From Alphaproteobacteria bacterium (GTDB lineage: Bacteria > Pseudomonadota > Alphaproteobacteria > Rhodobacterales > Rhodobacteraceae): 64,000 bases of DNA. The stretch lies in contig JAUHVR010000002.1 of assembly GCA_030424865.1 (NCBI GenBank), positions 248,001 to 312,000 of the forward strand. The letters are read 5' to 3'. The position numbers and the translations under genes are program-made. Below are positions 25,743 through 34,169 of this stretch, piece by piece. The notes beneath the pieces are model-generated. The model did no database searches, was not told the DNA's origin, and was given only the letters and a program-made list of their open reading frames with translations. Within the stretch, counting starts at the first letter, position 1. Each line of letters opens with the position of its first letter.

Positions 25743-26708
25743 GTGCGGGTTCAGGTCTCGGCGGATACATTCAAGCTGGCGCAGGTCTTTACGATCAGTC
25801 GGGGTTCGCGCACCGAGGCGCATGTTCTGACGGTCCGGATCACGGATGGCGATCATGCGGGCTGGGGCGAATGTGTGCCCTATGCGCGGTATGATGAGAC
25901 GCTGCAGAGTGTGACCGCGGAAATCGAAGGCCTGCCCGCGCAGTTCGACCGACAGGCGCTTTATGATCTGTTGCCCGCGGGCGCCGCGCGGAATGCCGTC
26001 GATTGCGCGCTGTGGGATCTGGAGGCCAAGCGGGCCGGGCTCCGCGCCTGGGACCTGGCCGGTCTGCCGGCGCCGGGGCCCGAGATCACCGCCTATACGC
26101 TGTCGCTGGCGGAGCCTGATGAGATGGAGGCCTCGGCCCGCGACCATGCGCATCGGCCGCTCTTGAAGATCAAGCTGGGCACGCCGGATGACATGCCGCG
26201 TCTTGAGGCGGTGCGGCGGGGTGCGCCGAACGCGCGGATCATCGTGGATGCCAACGAAGGCTGGTCGGCCGAGGTCTATGCCGATCTGGCGCCGCACCTG
26301 GTGCGGCTGGGCGTGGCGCTGGTCGAACAGCCGCTTCCGGCGGGCAACGATGACGCGCTGATCGGAATGGAGCGTCCGGTGCCGGTCTGTGCGGATGAAA
26401 GCTGTCATGACCGGGGGTCCCTGCCGGGGCTGAAGGGCAAATATGATGTGGTCAACATCAAGCTCGACAAGACCGGCGGACTGACCGAGGCCCTGGCGCT
26501 GCGCGAGGCAGCGCTGGCCGAGGGCTATGGCATCATGGTCGGCTGCATGGTCGGCTCTTCGCTGGCCATGGCGCCCGCCACGCTGGTGGCGCAGGGGGCG
26601 CTGGTCACCGATCTGGACGGGCCCCTGCTTTTGGCCGAAGATCGGCCCCAGCCCCTGCGGTTCGATACGGCGGGTGTGCACCCGCCGGACGCCGCGCTTT
26701 GGGGTTAG
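25743..26708 (+). CDS. dgcA: N-acetyl-D-glutamate racemase DgcA (enolase superfamily)
   Basis: A 321-residue enolase-superfamily enzyme of the dipeptide-epimerase/muconate-lactonizing subgroup. The catalytic K-x-K is in LLKIKLG, the second lysine in VNIKLDKTGG, and the Mg ligands are in VDANEGW, LVEQPLP and CADESCHD. In the DgcN-DgcA pathway it inverts N-acetyl-D-glutamate to the L form. The GTG at 25743 is chosen because AGGAG lies five bases upstream and homologous sequence starts there; ATG 25710 would add 11 residues from the repeat region. A dipeptide epimerase is the alternative, but the dgcN neighbour argues against it. Confidence 0.87.
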   Translation: MRVQVSADTFKLAQVFTISRGSRTEAHVLTVRITDGDHAGWGECVPYARYDETLQSVTAEIEGLPAQFDRQALYDLLPAGAARNAVDCALWDLEAKRAGLRAWDLAGLPAPGPEITAYTLSLAEPDEMEASARDHAHRPLLKIKLGTPDDMPRLEAVRRGAPNARIIVDANEGWSAEVYADLAPHLVRLGVALVEQPLPAGNDDALIGMERPVPVCADESCHDRGSLPGLKGKYDVVNIKLDKTGGLTEALALREAALAEGYGIMVGCMVGSSLAMAPATLVAQGALVTDLDGPLLLAEDRPQPLRFDTAGVHPPDAALWG

Positions 26709-26736
26709 GTCCGGCCTGACGCGGAGGACAGGATCC

Positions 26737-27438
26737 ATGACACGGTCAGCCTTGGTCACCGGGGCCTCGTCGGGCATCGGGCGTGGAACGGCACTGCGGC
26801 TGGCGCAGGACGGCTGGCACATCTTTGCTCAGGGCCGTCGGCCTGACGCCCTGCAGGACACAGTTGCGATGGTCGAAGCCGCGGGCGGCACGGCGACGCC
26901 GGTGTTCTGCGAAATGGGTGACATGGAGCAGGTCGCTGCGATGGTCGAAACCGCGTCGTCGCGAGGCGCGCTTGACGCCGTTGTGCATTGCGCGGCCAAG
27001 TTCACCTATGGCCCGGTTTCGACCGAACGGTTCGAGGATTGGGATCGGTCGATCAACGAGGTTCTGCGGGCCACCATCCGGTTGACCGCCCATGCCCTGC
27101 CCGCGGTGACGGCGGCGGAAGGGGCTTTTGTCTATATCTGCGGGCCAACGTCCTGGAGCGGGTGGAAGCGGCATGCGATCCATTGCGCCCTGCGGCATGC
27201 ACAGCTTGGCTTTGCCAAGGCATTGTTCGAGGACGTGCGCGAAGATGGCGTTCGGGTCTGCGTCGTGCATCCGGGGTTTGTGAACACACCTGATGCCACC
27301 AATCCATCATTGGATCGGACAAAGATGATCCAGGTCGAGGACATTGCGCAGATGATCGCCTCGGCGATTGCGCTTCCGAACACGGCCTGCGTGACCGAAC
27401 TGACGATGCGGCCTCAGCGCAGCCCTTACACGCAATGA
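26737..27438 (+). CDS. Short-chain dehydrogenase/reductase family protein with altered active site
   Basis: A 233-residue SDR fold protein. The nucleotide-binding TGASSGIGRG at residues 8-17 is intact. The usual catalytic Tyr-x-x-x-Lys is replaced: the aligned stretch HAIHCALRHAQLGF has His149 and Arg153 instead. The Ser position (YICGPTS) also seems lost, and the NNAG motif reads HCAA. It may therefore bind NAD(P) without normal dehydrogenase chemistry, or use a different mechanism (inference). It lies 28 bases after dgcA and overlaps the Nudix gene by four bases, so it is part of the operon. Confidence 0.82.
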   Translation: MTRSALVTGASSGIGRGTALRLAQDGWHIFAQGRRPDALQDTVAMVEAAGGTATPVFCEMGDMEQVAAMVETASSRGALDAVVHCAAKFTYGPVSTERFEDWDRSINEVLRATIRLTAHALPAVTAAEGAFVYICGPTSWSGWKRHAIHCALRHAQLGFAKALFEDVREDGVRVCVVHPGFVNTPDATNPSLDRTKMIQVEDIAQMIASAIALPNTACVTELTMRPQRSPYTQ

Positions 27439-28046
27439 CCGGTGGAGATCAGAGCTTGACCGAGACGATGACCTGGGAGGTGCTGGAAAGTGACCTTCTG
27501 TCCGACAACTGGGCGATCCTGAAGCGGTCGAAGATCCGCGTGCGGTTTGCCGATGGCAGCAGCGCCGAACAATGGCGCGAGACCTATGATCGCGGCGACG
27601 GCGCGGTGATCCTGCCCTATGATCCGGTGCGGCGGCATGTGCTTTTGGGGCGGCAGTTCCGCTGGCCTGCTGCCTATCGCGAGGATCCCGAGCCCTGGCT
27701 GATCGAGGCGGCGGCAGGGGTGTTGGACGATGCCTCGCCCGAGAAACGGATCCGCGAAGAGGCGCAGGAAGAGCTGGGGCTGACATTGACCCGGCCGGAT
27801 TTCCTGTTCGACCTGTACATGTCGCCGGGCTCCGTCACCGAAAAACTGCATTTCTTTGCCGCGCAGTATCGTGCGGACGAAGCGACCCAACGCTTTGGCG
27901 GGTTGCGGAACGAGGGGGAGGTGATCGAAATACTCGACCTTCCGCTCGACGAGGCCTTGACGATGATCGTCAATGGCCGCATCCGAGACGCCAAGACCGT
28001 GATCCTGCTGCAATATGCGGCCCTTCACCTGATGCCCAAGGAGTGA
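27435..28046 (+). CDS. Nudix hydrolase, NudK-like
   Basis: A 203-residue Nudix protein. The box AAGVLDDASPEKRIREEAQEELG has the shortened spacing seen in E. coli NudK (GDP-mannose pyrophosphatase), two residues shorter than the classic Nudix consensus, and REEAQEELG supplies the metal-binding glutamates. Substrate could be GDP-mannose or another nucleotide sugar; it is not established. ATG 27435 overlaps the SDR stop (ATGA). A TTG at 27456 with GGAG eight bases upstream is an alternative start. No link to D-glutamate metabolism is obvious. Confidence 0.82.
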   Translation: MTGGDQSLTETMTWEVLESDLLSDNWAILKRSKIRVRFADGSSAEQWRETYDRGDGAVILPYDPVRRHVLLGRQFRWPAAYREDPEPWLIEAAAGVLDDASPEKRIREEAQEELGLTLTRPDFLFDLYMSPGSVTEKLHFFAAQYRADEATQRFGGLRNEGEVIEILDLPLDEALTMIVNGRIRDAKTVILLQYAALHLMPKE

Positions 28047-28048
28047 CA

Positions 28049-28912
28049 ATGACCCGAACTGTATACGTCAACGGAGAGTACCTGCCCGAAACCGAAGCCA
28101 AGGTCTCGATCTTTGACCGGGCGTTTTTGATGGCGGACGGGGTTTACGAGGTGACCAGCGTGCTGGGCGGCAAGCTGATCGACTTTGACGGCCACGCCAA
28201 GCGCCTGCAGCGGTCGCTGACCGAGCTGGAGATGCCAGCGCCCTGCACCATGGATGTGTTGCTGGAGATCCACCGCAAGCTGGTCAAGATCAACGAGATC
28301 GACGAAGGTATGGTCTATCTGCAGGTCACGCGCGGCGCGCCGGATGACCGGGATTTTGTCTTTCCTGACCCCGAGACCACCAAGCCGACGCTGGTTCTGT
28401 TCACCCAGAACAAGCCGGGTCTGGCCGACAGCCCGGTGGCCAAGAAGGGCATCAAGGTCATCAGCATCGAGGACGTCCGCTGGGGCCGCCGCGACATCAA
28501 GACCGTGCAGCTGCTTTACCCGTCGATGGGCAAGATGATGGCCAAGAAGGCAGGCTGCGATGATGCCTGGATGGTCGAAGATGGCTTTGTCACCGAGGGC
28601 ACCAGCAACAACGCCTATTTCATCAAGGGCAACAAGATCGTGACCCGTGCCCTGTCGAACGACATCCTGCATGGCATCACCCGCGCCGCGGTTCTGCGGT
28701 TTGCAAAAGAGGCGCAGATGGAGGTCGAAGAGCGCAACTTCACCATCGCCGAGGCGCAAGAGGCGGACGAGGCCTTTATCACCAGTGCCTCGACCTTTGT
28801 GATGCCGGTCGTCGAGATCGATGGCGTTGCGCTGGGGGATGGCACGCCGGGCGCGCGCGCGCTGCGCCTGCGCGAGATCTATCTGGACGAAAGCCGCAAG
28901 GTCGCGATCTGA
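28049..28912 (+). CDS. dat: D-amino-acid transaminase (class IV aminotransferase)
   Basis: A 287-residue PLP enzyme of fold type IV. The PLP lysine is in WGRRDIKTVQLLYPSMGK and the cofactor-phosphate loop in EGTSNNAYF. The opening VYVNGEYLPETEAKVSIFDRAF and the length resemble bacterial D-alanine aminotransferase more than branched-chain aminotransferases. It transfers the amino group of D-amino acids to 2-oxoglutarate, giving D-glutamate, the substrate of DgcN in the same operon. ATG 28049 has AAGGAG five bases upstream and follows the Nudix stop by two bases. A strong terminator follows. Confidence 0.85.
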   Translation: MTRTVYVNGEYLPETEAKVSIFDRAFLMADGVYEVTSVLGGKLIDFDGHAKRLQRSLTELEMPAPCTMDVLLEIHRKLVKINEIDEGMVYLQVTRGAPDDRDFVFPDPETTKPTLVLFTQNKPGLADSPVAKKGIKVISIEDVRWGRRDIKTVQLLYPSMGKMMAKKAGCDDAWMVEDGFVTEGTSNNAYFIKGNKIVTRALSNDILHGITRAAVLRFAKEAQMEVEERNFTIAEAQEADEAFITSASTFVMPVVEIDGVALGDGTPGARALRLREIYLDESRKVAI

Positions 28913-28932
28913 CCTGCTGCGCAGCGCCGCAA

Positions 28933-28965
28933 TAAAAAGGGGCCCTTCGGGGCCCCTGTTTTTTT
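28933..28965 (+). terminator. Rho-independent terminator of the dgcN-dat operon
   Basis: Arms GGGGCCC and GGGCCCC around loop TTCG (28939-28956) are followed by TGTTTTTTT. An A-run on the upstream side lets it also work for the convergent small gene. It lies 20 bases after the dat stop and marks the operon end. Confidence 0.9.
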
Positions 28966-28978
28966 GCAGTGGTCAGGT

Positions 28979-29326
28979 TCAGGACAGGGGGTCCTTAGGC
29001 GCGGGAAAGACCGGGACAAAGAGGTACTTCACCACGCGTTCTTCCATCATCAGACGGGCGCGGGTGGCGTCCATGTCCGGTGTGGCGGCCGAGCGGGTGC
29101 AATAGTGGAACTCTTCACCGGTTGCCTGGATGATGCGGGGGTCGCCGTGGCTCAGTTGTTCGCCCGTTGCCGTGATGTAATAGCCATCGGGATTGGCGCG
29201 CACATCCAGCGGACCGGTGGCTTCGTTCTGGTGGTCGGCGCCGCAGAGCGTGTGAATGCGGCTTTCGGCAGCGGTGGCGGATGCGACGGTCAGGGCCAGG
29301 GTTGCGGCGGTGATGATCAGGTTCAT
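28979..29326 (-). CDS. Small exported hypothetical protein
   Basis: A 115-residue protein with a signal peptide (NLIITAATLALTVASATAA, cleavage before ESR). The mature part has two cysteines (HTLCGAD, HYCTRSA) that could form a disulfide. ATG 29326 is favoured because GGAG lies six bases upstream. No known domain is recognised. It is divergent from a CadC-like membrane regulator, so it may be controlled by it (inference). Confidence 0.65.
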   Translation of the reverse strand: MNLIITAATLALTVASATAAESRIHTLCGADHQNEATGPLDVRANPDGYYITATGEQLSHGDPRIIQATGEEFHYCTRSAATPDMDATRARLMMEERVVKYLFVPVFPAPKDPLS

Positions 29327-29428
29327 GGGTGTCTCCATTTGTTGGACTGTCGGGATGCCGCGGCTGGCGTTCTTGTTGTCAGGACCACGGCGGGTTCGTA
29401 AGATCATCTGGCCGTGGAGGGCGATGAA

Positions 29429-31099
29429 ATGTCCCGAACACCTGCCGAAATTGATCCGAAATCTTCCGAAATCCTTGGGTTGGGAGCGTGTCGCTACGAC
29501 CTGAAAACCAAGGAATTACAAGACGCTGACGGCAACTCGGTGCCTTTGCGCAGTCAAAGTGCCGAGGTGCTGGATTACCTGGCCCGTCATCTGGGCGAGG
29601 TGGTGTCCAAGGAAACGCTGATCGAGTCGCTGTGGGCTGATACCTTTGTGACCGATGACAGCCTGGTGCAATGCATCGGCGATATCCGCCGCGCGCTGGG
29701 CGATTCCGAACACAAGATCGTGCAGACCTTTCCCAAACGCGGATATCAGCTGAACGGGGAACCGCTGACGCAAGCGCCCGCCGCAGCTGTGCCGCCTGCA
29801 CCGGGTCAGGAACGCCCCTTCGGTCGGTTTGCGATCCTGGCCGTCGCCCTTGTTGCGGTCGTGGTTCTGGGGGTCCTTGGCTGGATGCAGTTCGGTCCCA
29901 AGGACAGTCCGGTGCCGAAAGGGGAAAAGCCCCGGATCGCGGTCCTGCCATTCGACGATTTCAGCACGGGCGAGGACAAGGGCTATCTGTCCGATGCCAT
30001 CGCCGAAGGGATCATTACGGAGCTGGCGCGCAGCACGTTCTTCGACGTCGTCGCCCGCAACTCGAGCTTCAAGTTTCGCGGGTCAGACACCGACCTGCGG
30101 GATATAGGCGCGGATCTGGGGGCCCATTACCTGCTTGAAGGCAGCAAGCAGAAAGACGGTGACAAACTGCGCGTCACCGTTCAGTTGATCGAAACGGTCA
30201 ACGGCACGCATGTCTGGGCGCACACCTATGAACAGCCTGTCGGCGATCTGTTTGCCGTGCAGGACGCCATCATCAAGACCGTCGCTGACCGCATCGGGTA
30301 CCGCATCTCGCGCCCTGTTCCGGGCAGCGATCCCGACAGGGTGACGGCGCTGCATATCTATCTCGATAACCTTGCCAAGATCCGCGAGGACTTTAACGAA
30401 GAGACCGTGCGCGACAACGTGGTGTCCAATCTGAAAGCCGTGGAAATCGCGCCGGACGCCGCGTACGGCTATATCGGACTGGCCCACAACCATCGTTCTG
30501 CGGCGGTCTTTGGCTGGCTTGAGATGGACGAGGACGAGGCGCTGGACAAGGCTCTGGGCTATGGGCTGAAAGCACTGGAACTGGCACCTGAAGATCCCGA
30601 AGTGCATTACGCCCTTGCTCGGATTTACTCGGAAACCGGTGATCGGGCCAAGGCGATTGCCGCCTATGACCGGGCGATCCAACTGAACCCGAGCGCCTCG
30701 AATTACCTGGTCGGCAGCACCACGCCACTGCTCTATGCCGGGGAAACGGAGCAGGCGATCGAGCGGCTGAACCAGGCCATGGGCATCGATCCCTACCACC
30801 CTGACTGGTACCACTGGCAGATGGGCTGGGCGCTGTGGGAAATAGAGGATTGCGACGGCGCGCTGGCGTCCATGCTGCGGATGAACAAGATCCGGCGCGG
30901 GGCGCATCGAATGCTGTCAGGCATCTATGCCTGCCTGGGCGAGGTCGAGAAGGCGCAGGACGCCTATCAGGTCTTTTACGCGGAAGCGGATGAACCCACG
31001 ATTGCCGAACAGCGGGCGGAATGGGAAGATGTCTGGACGGCCCCCGGCAGCCTGGACCGATGGCTGGAGCATATGCGTATTGCCGGGATGAAGGACTGA
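29429..31099 (+). CDS. CadC/ToxR-like membrane regulator with winged helix, TolB-like and TPR domains
   Basis: A 556-residue protein. Residues about 12-110 form an OmpR-type winged helix (SAEVLDYLARHLGEVVSKET; KRGYQLNGEPL). One transmembrane segment follows (AILAVALVAVVVLGVLGWM, about 135-155). Then comes a TolB-like/cyclase-associated domain (IAVLPFDDFS, THVWAHTYE) and C-terminal TPR repeats (EDPEVHYALARIYSETGD). It is a one-component regulator sensing in the periplasm and binding DNA in the cytoplasm. ATG 29429 has GGAGG eight bases upstream; GTG 29414 is less likely. A paralogue without the membrane segment is at 57375-59363. Confidence 0.85.
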   Translation: MSRTPAEIDPKSSEILGLGACRYDLKTKELQDADGNSVPLRSQSAEVLDYLARHLGEVVSKETLIESLWADTFVTDDSLVQCIGDIRRALGDSEHKIVQTFPKRGYQLNGEPLTQAPAAAVPPAPGQERPFGRFAILAVALVAVVVLGVLGWMQFGPKDSPVPKGEKPRIAVLPFDDFSTGEDKGYLSDAIAEGIITELARSTFFDVVARNSSFKFRGSDTDLRDIGADLGAHYLLEGSKQKDGDKLRVTVQLIETVNGTHVWAHTYEQPVGDLFAVQDAIIKTVADRIGYRISRPVPGSDPDRVTALHIYLDNLAKIREDFNEETVRDNVVSNLKAVEIAPDAAYGYIGLAHNHRSAAVFGWLEMDEDEALDKALGYGLKALELAPEDPEVHYALARIYSETGDRAKAIAAYDRAIQLNPSASNYLVGSTTPLLYAGETEQAIERLNQAMGIDPYHPDWYHWQMGWALWEIEDCDGALASMLRMNKIRRGAHRMLSGIYACLGEVEKAQDAYQVFYAEADEPTIAEQRAEWEDVWTAPGSLDRWLEHMRIAGMKD

Positions 31100-31111
31100 T
31101 CACCCGCCAGG

Positions 31112-31510
31112 TCAGGCCGCGTTGATCTCGATCACGTGCCCGTCAGGGTCCATCAGAAAGGCCTGGTGAAATCCGGCGGTGGCATTGCGCGTGACCCGCA
31201 TGCATTTGGCGTCGTCACGGGGCAGATCCTCGGAATAGCCCTGCGCGACAAGGCTGGCGACAACGCCGTCGAAATCATCGCAGGTCAGGGCAAAGTGCAC
31301 GTCGCGTCCGGTCAGGCCCGCCGACCGGAAGGTGCCGTCCTTGGCTTCGATCAGGTGGATCTGCTGCGATCCAACAGCGTACCAGCGCCCCGCAAAGGAA
31401 AACCCCGGACGCTCAAGTGGGGAAAGGCCCAGAACGTTCTCGTAAAACGCGGCTGCCGTCTCGATATCGCGTGCCGGCAACGACACATGGTGCAGGCCAA
31501 AGGATGGCAT
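31112..31510 (-). CDS. VOC family (glyoxalase/dioxygenase-like) protein
   Basis: A 132-residue protein of the vicinal-oxygen-chelate fold, two beta-alpha-beta-beta-beta units. HHVSLPARDIETAAAFYENVLG opens the first and DPDGHVIEINAA closes the second, placing His and Glu metal ligands. The substrate is unknown; relatives include lactoylglutathione lyase and fosfomycin-type enzymes. The start at 31510 has AAGGAGGT five bases upstream. It ends 12 bases from the convergent regulator gene. Confidence 0.85.
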   Translation of the reverse strand: MPSFGLHHVSLPARDIETAAAFYENVLGLSPLERPGFSFAGRWYAVGSQQIHLIEAKDGTFRSAGLTGRDVHFALTCDDFDGVVASLVAQGYSEDLPRDDAKCMRVTRNATAGFHQAFLMDPDGHVIEINAA

Positions 31511-31654
31511 GGGACCTCCTTGCTGTGGATGCGTGTGGTGGACGACAGCATGACACGCCTTGACAGCGAAGCTCAACGCGAAATTGGGCCGGTATTGGCT
31601 TGCGGTCCCGGTCGTTTTCTTTGACGGTCGGCGTGGAACGATCCCGGGGTGACG

Positions 31655-33823
31655 ATGCGCGATTTTTTCTCTGGTCTGGTGATTTTGTTGATCGTGGCCT
31701 CGATGGGCCTGCTGGAAGCGCCTGACCGCGACCGCATGGTCTCGGCCGGGATCGCCGCGCAGGCGCAAGAGATCGCCGCCGCCCAGAAACACCCGGTCGA
31801 GGTGCTGGTCGACGTCAGGGATATCACGGTGTCCGGGCGGGTCGAAAGCGGGGCCGAGCGTGCCGCGCTGCTGAAAGAGCTGAAAACCATCGAAGGTGTG
31901 CAATCGGTGCGTCACGAACTGGTGGTGCTGCCCAATGCCGCCCCCTTTGCGCTGACGATCGAGAAGACAGGGCAGCAGGCCGTCGCATCGGGGGTCGTGC
32001 CGTCGGTCGAGGTGTCCCGCGGGATCGCAGCGGCCTTGGACATTCCTGCTGATGGCCTGACGCTTGCCACCGGCGCGCCCGACGCGGACTGGGGTACGGT
32101 TGCAGGCGCGGTGGCGCTGGCCTTGTCGCGGCTGGAAAACGGCCAGATGTCGATCTCGGACCACAGTGTTGCCCTGACGGGGCAGGCGATCCTGCCCGCG
32201 ACTGTGGCCGCACTCAAAAACGAGCTGTCTGCGCTGCCCGGAGCCTATCGCGTCACGCTGGACCTGACCGCGTTGGACGACGGGGCCCCTTACAGCTTTT
32301 TTGCCAGCCGGGACCCGCGCATGGGGATGCGTGTGTCAGGCAAGCTGCCACCAGACGTAGAGATCGCCGACCTGATTGGCCCGCTGGGTCAGGTCCACGA
32401 TCTGCAGGTCGCAGCGGCGCCGGTTGATCTGGGTCTGCCGGGTTTCGCCGAGGCCGCGGCCCTTGGCAGTCGGATGTTGGCGCTGCTGCCGCAGGGCCAT
32501 CTGGTGCTGACGGGTGCGACGCTGACGCTTGGCGGCGGGCCGTTGGACGCCACGGGCGAAACGGAACTGCGCGCCCTTGTGGCGGGCTTGCCCGCGGGGT
32601 TCACGGCGAAACTCGCCTTGGTTCCGGTGGACGACGACACGCCGCTGGGGCTGACGATCCTGCGCGACGAAGGTGGGCTGTCAGTCTCTGGCAAGGCCCC
32701 GGCAGGGTTCGATCCGGCAGCGCTTGCGCAGCTCTTGCCGGATGCCGAAATCGCACTTTCGCAGTCGCCCTATCCCGATTTGACCCAGTGGGGCGCGACG
32801 GCCCTGCAGGTCGCGGCGCTGGCCGGTCATCTGGGCGAGGGATCGGTCACGCTGGCCAATGATGGCGTGCGTGTCGACGGCGTGGTTGCGGACGAGGCAG
32901 CGCTTTTGGCGTTGCGGGCGGCGGTGACTGAACTGCGAGAGGATATACCGGTCGAGGCGAACGTGGATCTGGCCGATGCCGGGAAGCCACCGCGCTTTGT
33001 GGTGACCTACGATGCCGTGCAGGGGGCATCGGTTGATGGGATCCTGCCCAAGGGGCTGGATCTGGCCTTGATTGCACAGGCCTTGGGCCTGGCGGATGTG
33101 GGCGGGGACGAGCGCAAGTCCAAGCTGGGCGAGCCTGCCCAGATTCAAAAGGCGCTGCGCGTCGTCAGGGCCTGGCTGCCCGAGGCTGAAAACCTGTTCC
33201 TGACCTTCGACCAAGGGGACCTGACCTTGACCGGTGTCCTGTCGCCCGGCGCCGATGCCGAACTGATCCTCAAGGAGACACGGGATGCGGTTGACTGGCA
33301 GAAACGTCCCTTGCTGCAGCTTTTGACCTCGTTCCCGAAACCGGAAACGGTTCGCATGAACGCGGCATTGCAGGCAGAACAGATCTTTCTGGCAGGGTTC
33401 TGGCTGCCGCGCCTGGATTTTGAGCCCTCGCTCGAGGCCTGTCGGGCCTTTACGGGCGAGGCGCTGGGGCAAGGTGGCGTGAATTTCCTGAGCGGTTCGC
33501 GGCGTCTGGATGCCCGGGCGGTGCGCGTGATCAACCGCATCTCGGCCGTGGCGCGGCGGTGCGTCAATGACGGTGGGCTGCAGCTTGAAATTGGCGGGCA
33601 CACCGACAATGTCGGGTCCGCCCGCGACAACCGCAGGCTCAGCAACGCCCGCGCCCGCACGGTGGCACAGGCGATCGGGCTGCGCGGTGTGGACGCCGCG
33701 GGTCTGCAGGCGCTGGGCCATGGGGCCGACCTGCCGATCGCTGACAACGCCACGCGCGAGGGGCGCGCGGCCAACCGGCGGATCACCTTTGATTGGCCGG
33801 GGCCCTTGGACGACGCCCAATAG
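31655..33823 (+). CDS. OmpA-family protein with four internal repeats
   Basis: A 722-residue envelope protein. An N-terminal hydrophobic segment (FFSGLVILLIVASMGLL) acts as signal anchor. A BON-like stretch (DVRDITVSGRVES) follows. Then four units of about 115 residues each begin with a (D/N)xxxP..RD..G..VSG.LP pattern near residues 96, 210, 328 and 444. The C-terminus is an OmpA peptidoglycan-binding domain (IGGHTDNVGSARDNRRLSNARA; AANRRITF). It probably links envelope and cell wall. ATG 31655 is used; a GTG at 31649 is possible. The first half is long for an OmpA-type protein. Confidence 0.85.
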   Translation: MRDFFSGLVILLIVASMGLLEAPDRDRMVSAGIAAQAQEIAAAQKHPVEVLVDVRDITVSGRVESGAERAALLKELKTIEGVQSVRHELVVLPNAAPFALTIEKTGQQAVASGVVPSVEVSRGIAAALDIPADGLTLATGAPDADWGTVAGAVALALSRLENGQMSISDHSVALTGQAILPATVAALKNELSALPGAYRVTLDLTALDDGAPYSFFASRDPRMGMRVSGKLPPDVEIADLIGPLGQVHDLQVAAAPVDLGLPGFAEAAALGSRMLALLPQGHLVLTGATLTLGGGPLDATGETELRALVAGLPAGFTAKLALVPVDDDTPLGLTILRDEGGLSVSGKAPAGFDPAALAQLLPDAEIALSQSPYPDLTQWGATALQVAALAGHLGEGSVTLANDGVRVDGVVADEAALLALRAAVTELREDIPVEANVDLADAGKPPRFVVTYDAVQGASVDGILPKGLDLALIAQALGLADVGGDERKSKLGEPAQIQKALRVVRAWLPEAENLFLTFDQGDLTLTGVLSPGADAELILKETRDAVDWQKRPLLQLLTSFPKPETVRMNAALQAEQIFLAGFWLPRLDFEPSLEACRAFTGEALGQGGVNFLSGSRRLDARAVRVINRISAVARRCVNDGGLQLEIGGHTDNVGSARDNRRLSNARARTVAQAIGLRGVDAAGLQALGHGADLPIADNATREGRAANRRITFDWPGPLDDAQ

Positions 33824-33833
33824 GCCCGGGCGA

Positions 33834-34148
33834 TCAGGCTTTGTCGGTCACGTTTTCCTTGAACGAAACCTCAAAGGCCGCCTGCTGCTCGGCCGTGGCT
33901 TCGGTCTGGTACTTGGCCTTCCACTCGCCGAAGGGCATGCCGTAAAAGGCCTCGCGCCCTTCGTCCTTGGACATCTCGATGCCACGCTCGTTCGCCGCCT
34001 CTTGGTACCAGCGGCTCAGGCAGTTGCGGCAAAAGCCCGTCAGGTTCATCATGTCGATGTTCTGCACGTCAGTGCGCTCTTCCAGCAGGTGTTGCTGCAG
34101 ACGGCGAAAGGCGGCGGCTTCAAGCTCGATGCGGGTTTGATCGTCCAT
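33834..34148 (-). CDS. DUF1244 protein
   Basis: A 104-residue helical protein of DUF1244, common in alpha- and gammaproteobacteria. Its core is NLTGFCRNCLSRWYQEAA, with a CRNC pair, and ends with PFGEWKAKYQTEA. The function is not known. ATG 34148 is preceded by AGGAGAGACCC. It follows the N-formylglutamate amidohydrolase gene after 21 bases on the same strand, a common gene pair, so both are probably co-transcribed. Confidence 0.88.
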   Translation of the reverse strand: MDDQTRIELEAAAFRRLQQHLLEERTDVQNIDMMNLTGFCRNCLSRWYQEAANERGIEMSKDEGREAFYGMPFGEWKAKYQTEATAEQQAAFEVSFKENVTDKA

Positions 34149-34169
34149 GGGTCTCTCCTAGGTCTTTGA

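Noticed and set aside
24615-26822. A 735-codon open frame on the minus strand across dgcN and dgcA
   Set aside because: It is antisense to two recognised genes. Its product is rich in Arg, His and Gln, as expected for the complement of high-GC coding sequence, and matches no family.
31511-32164. An N-terminal extension of the minus-strand VOC protein
   Set aside because: Runs antisense through the OmpA-family gene; ATG 31510 has an excellent ribosome site and family-typical start.
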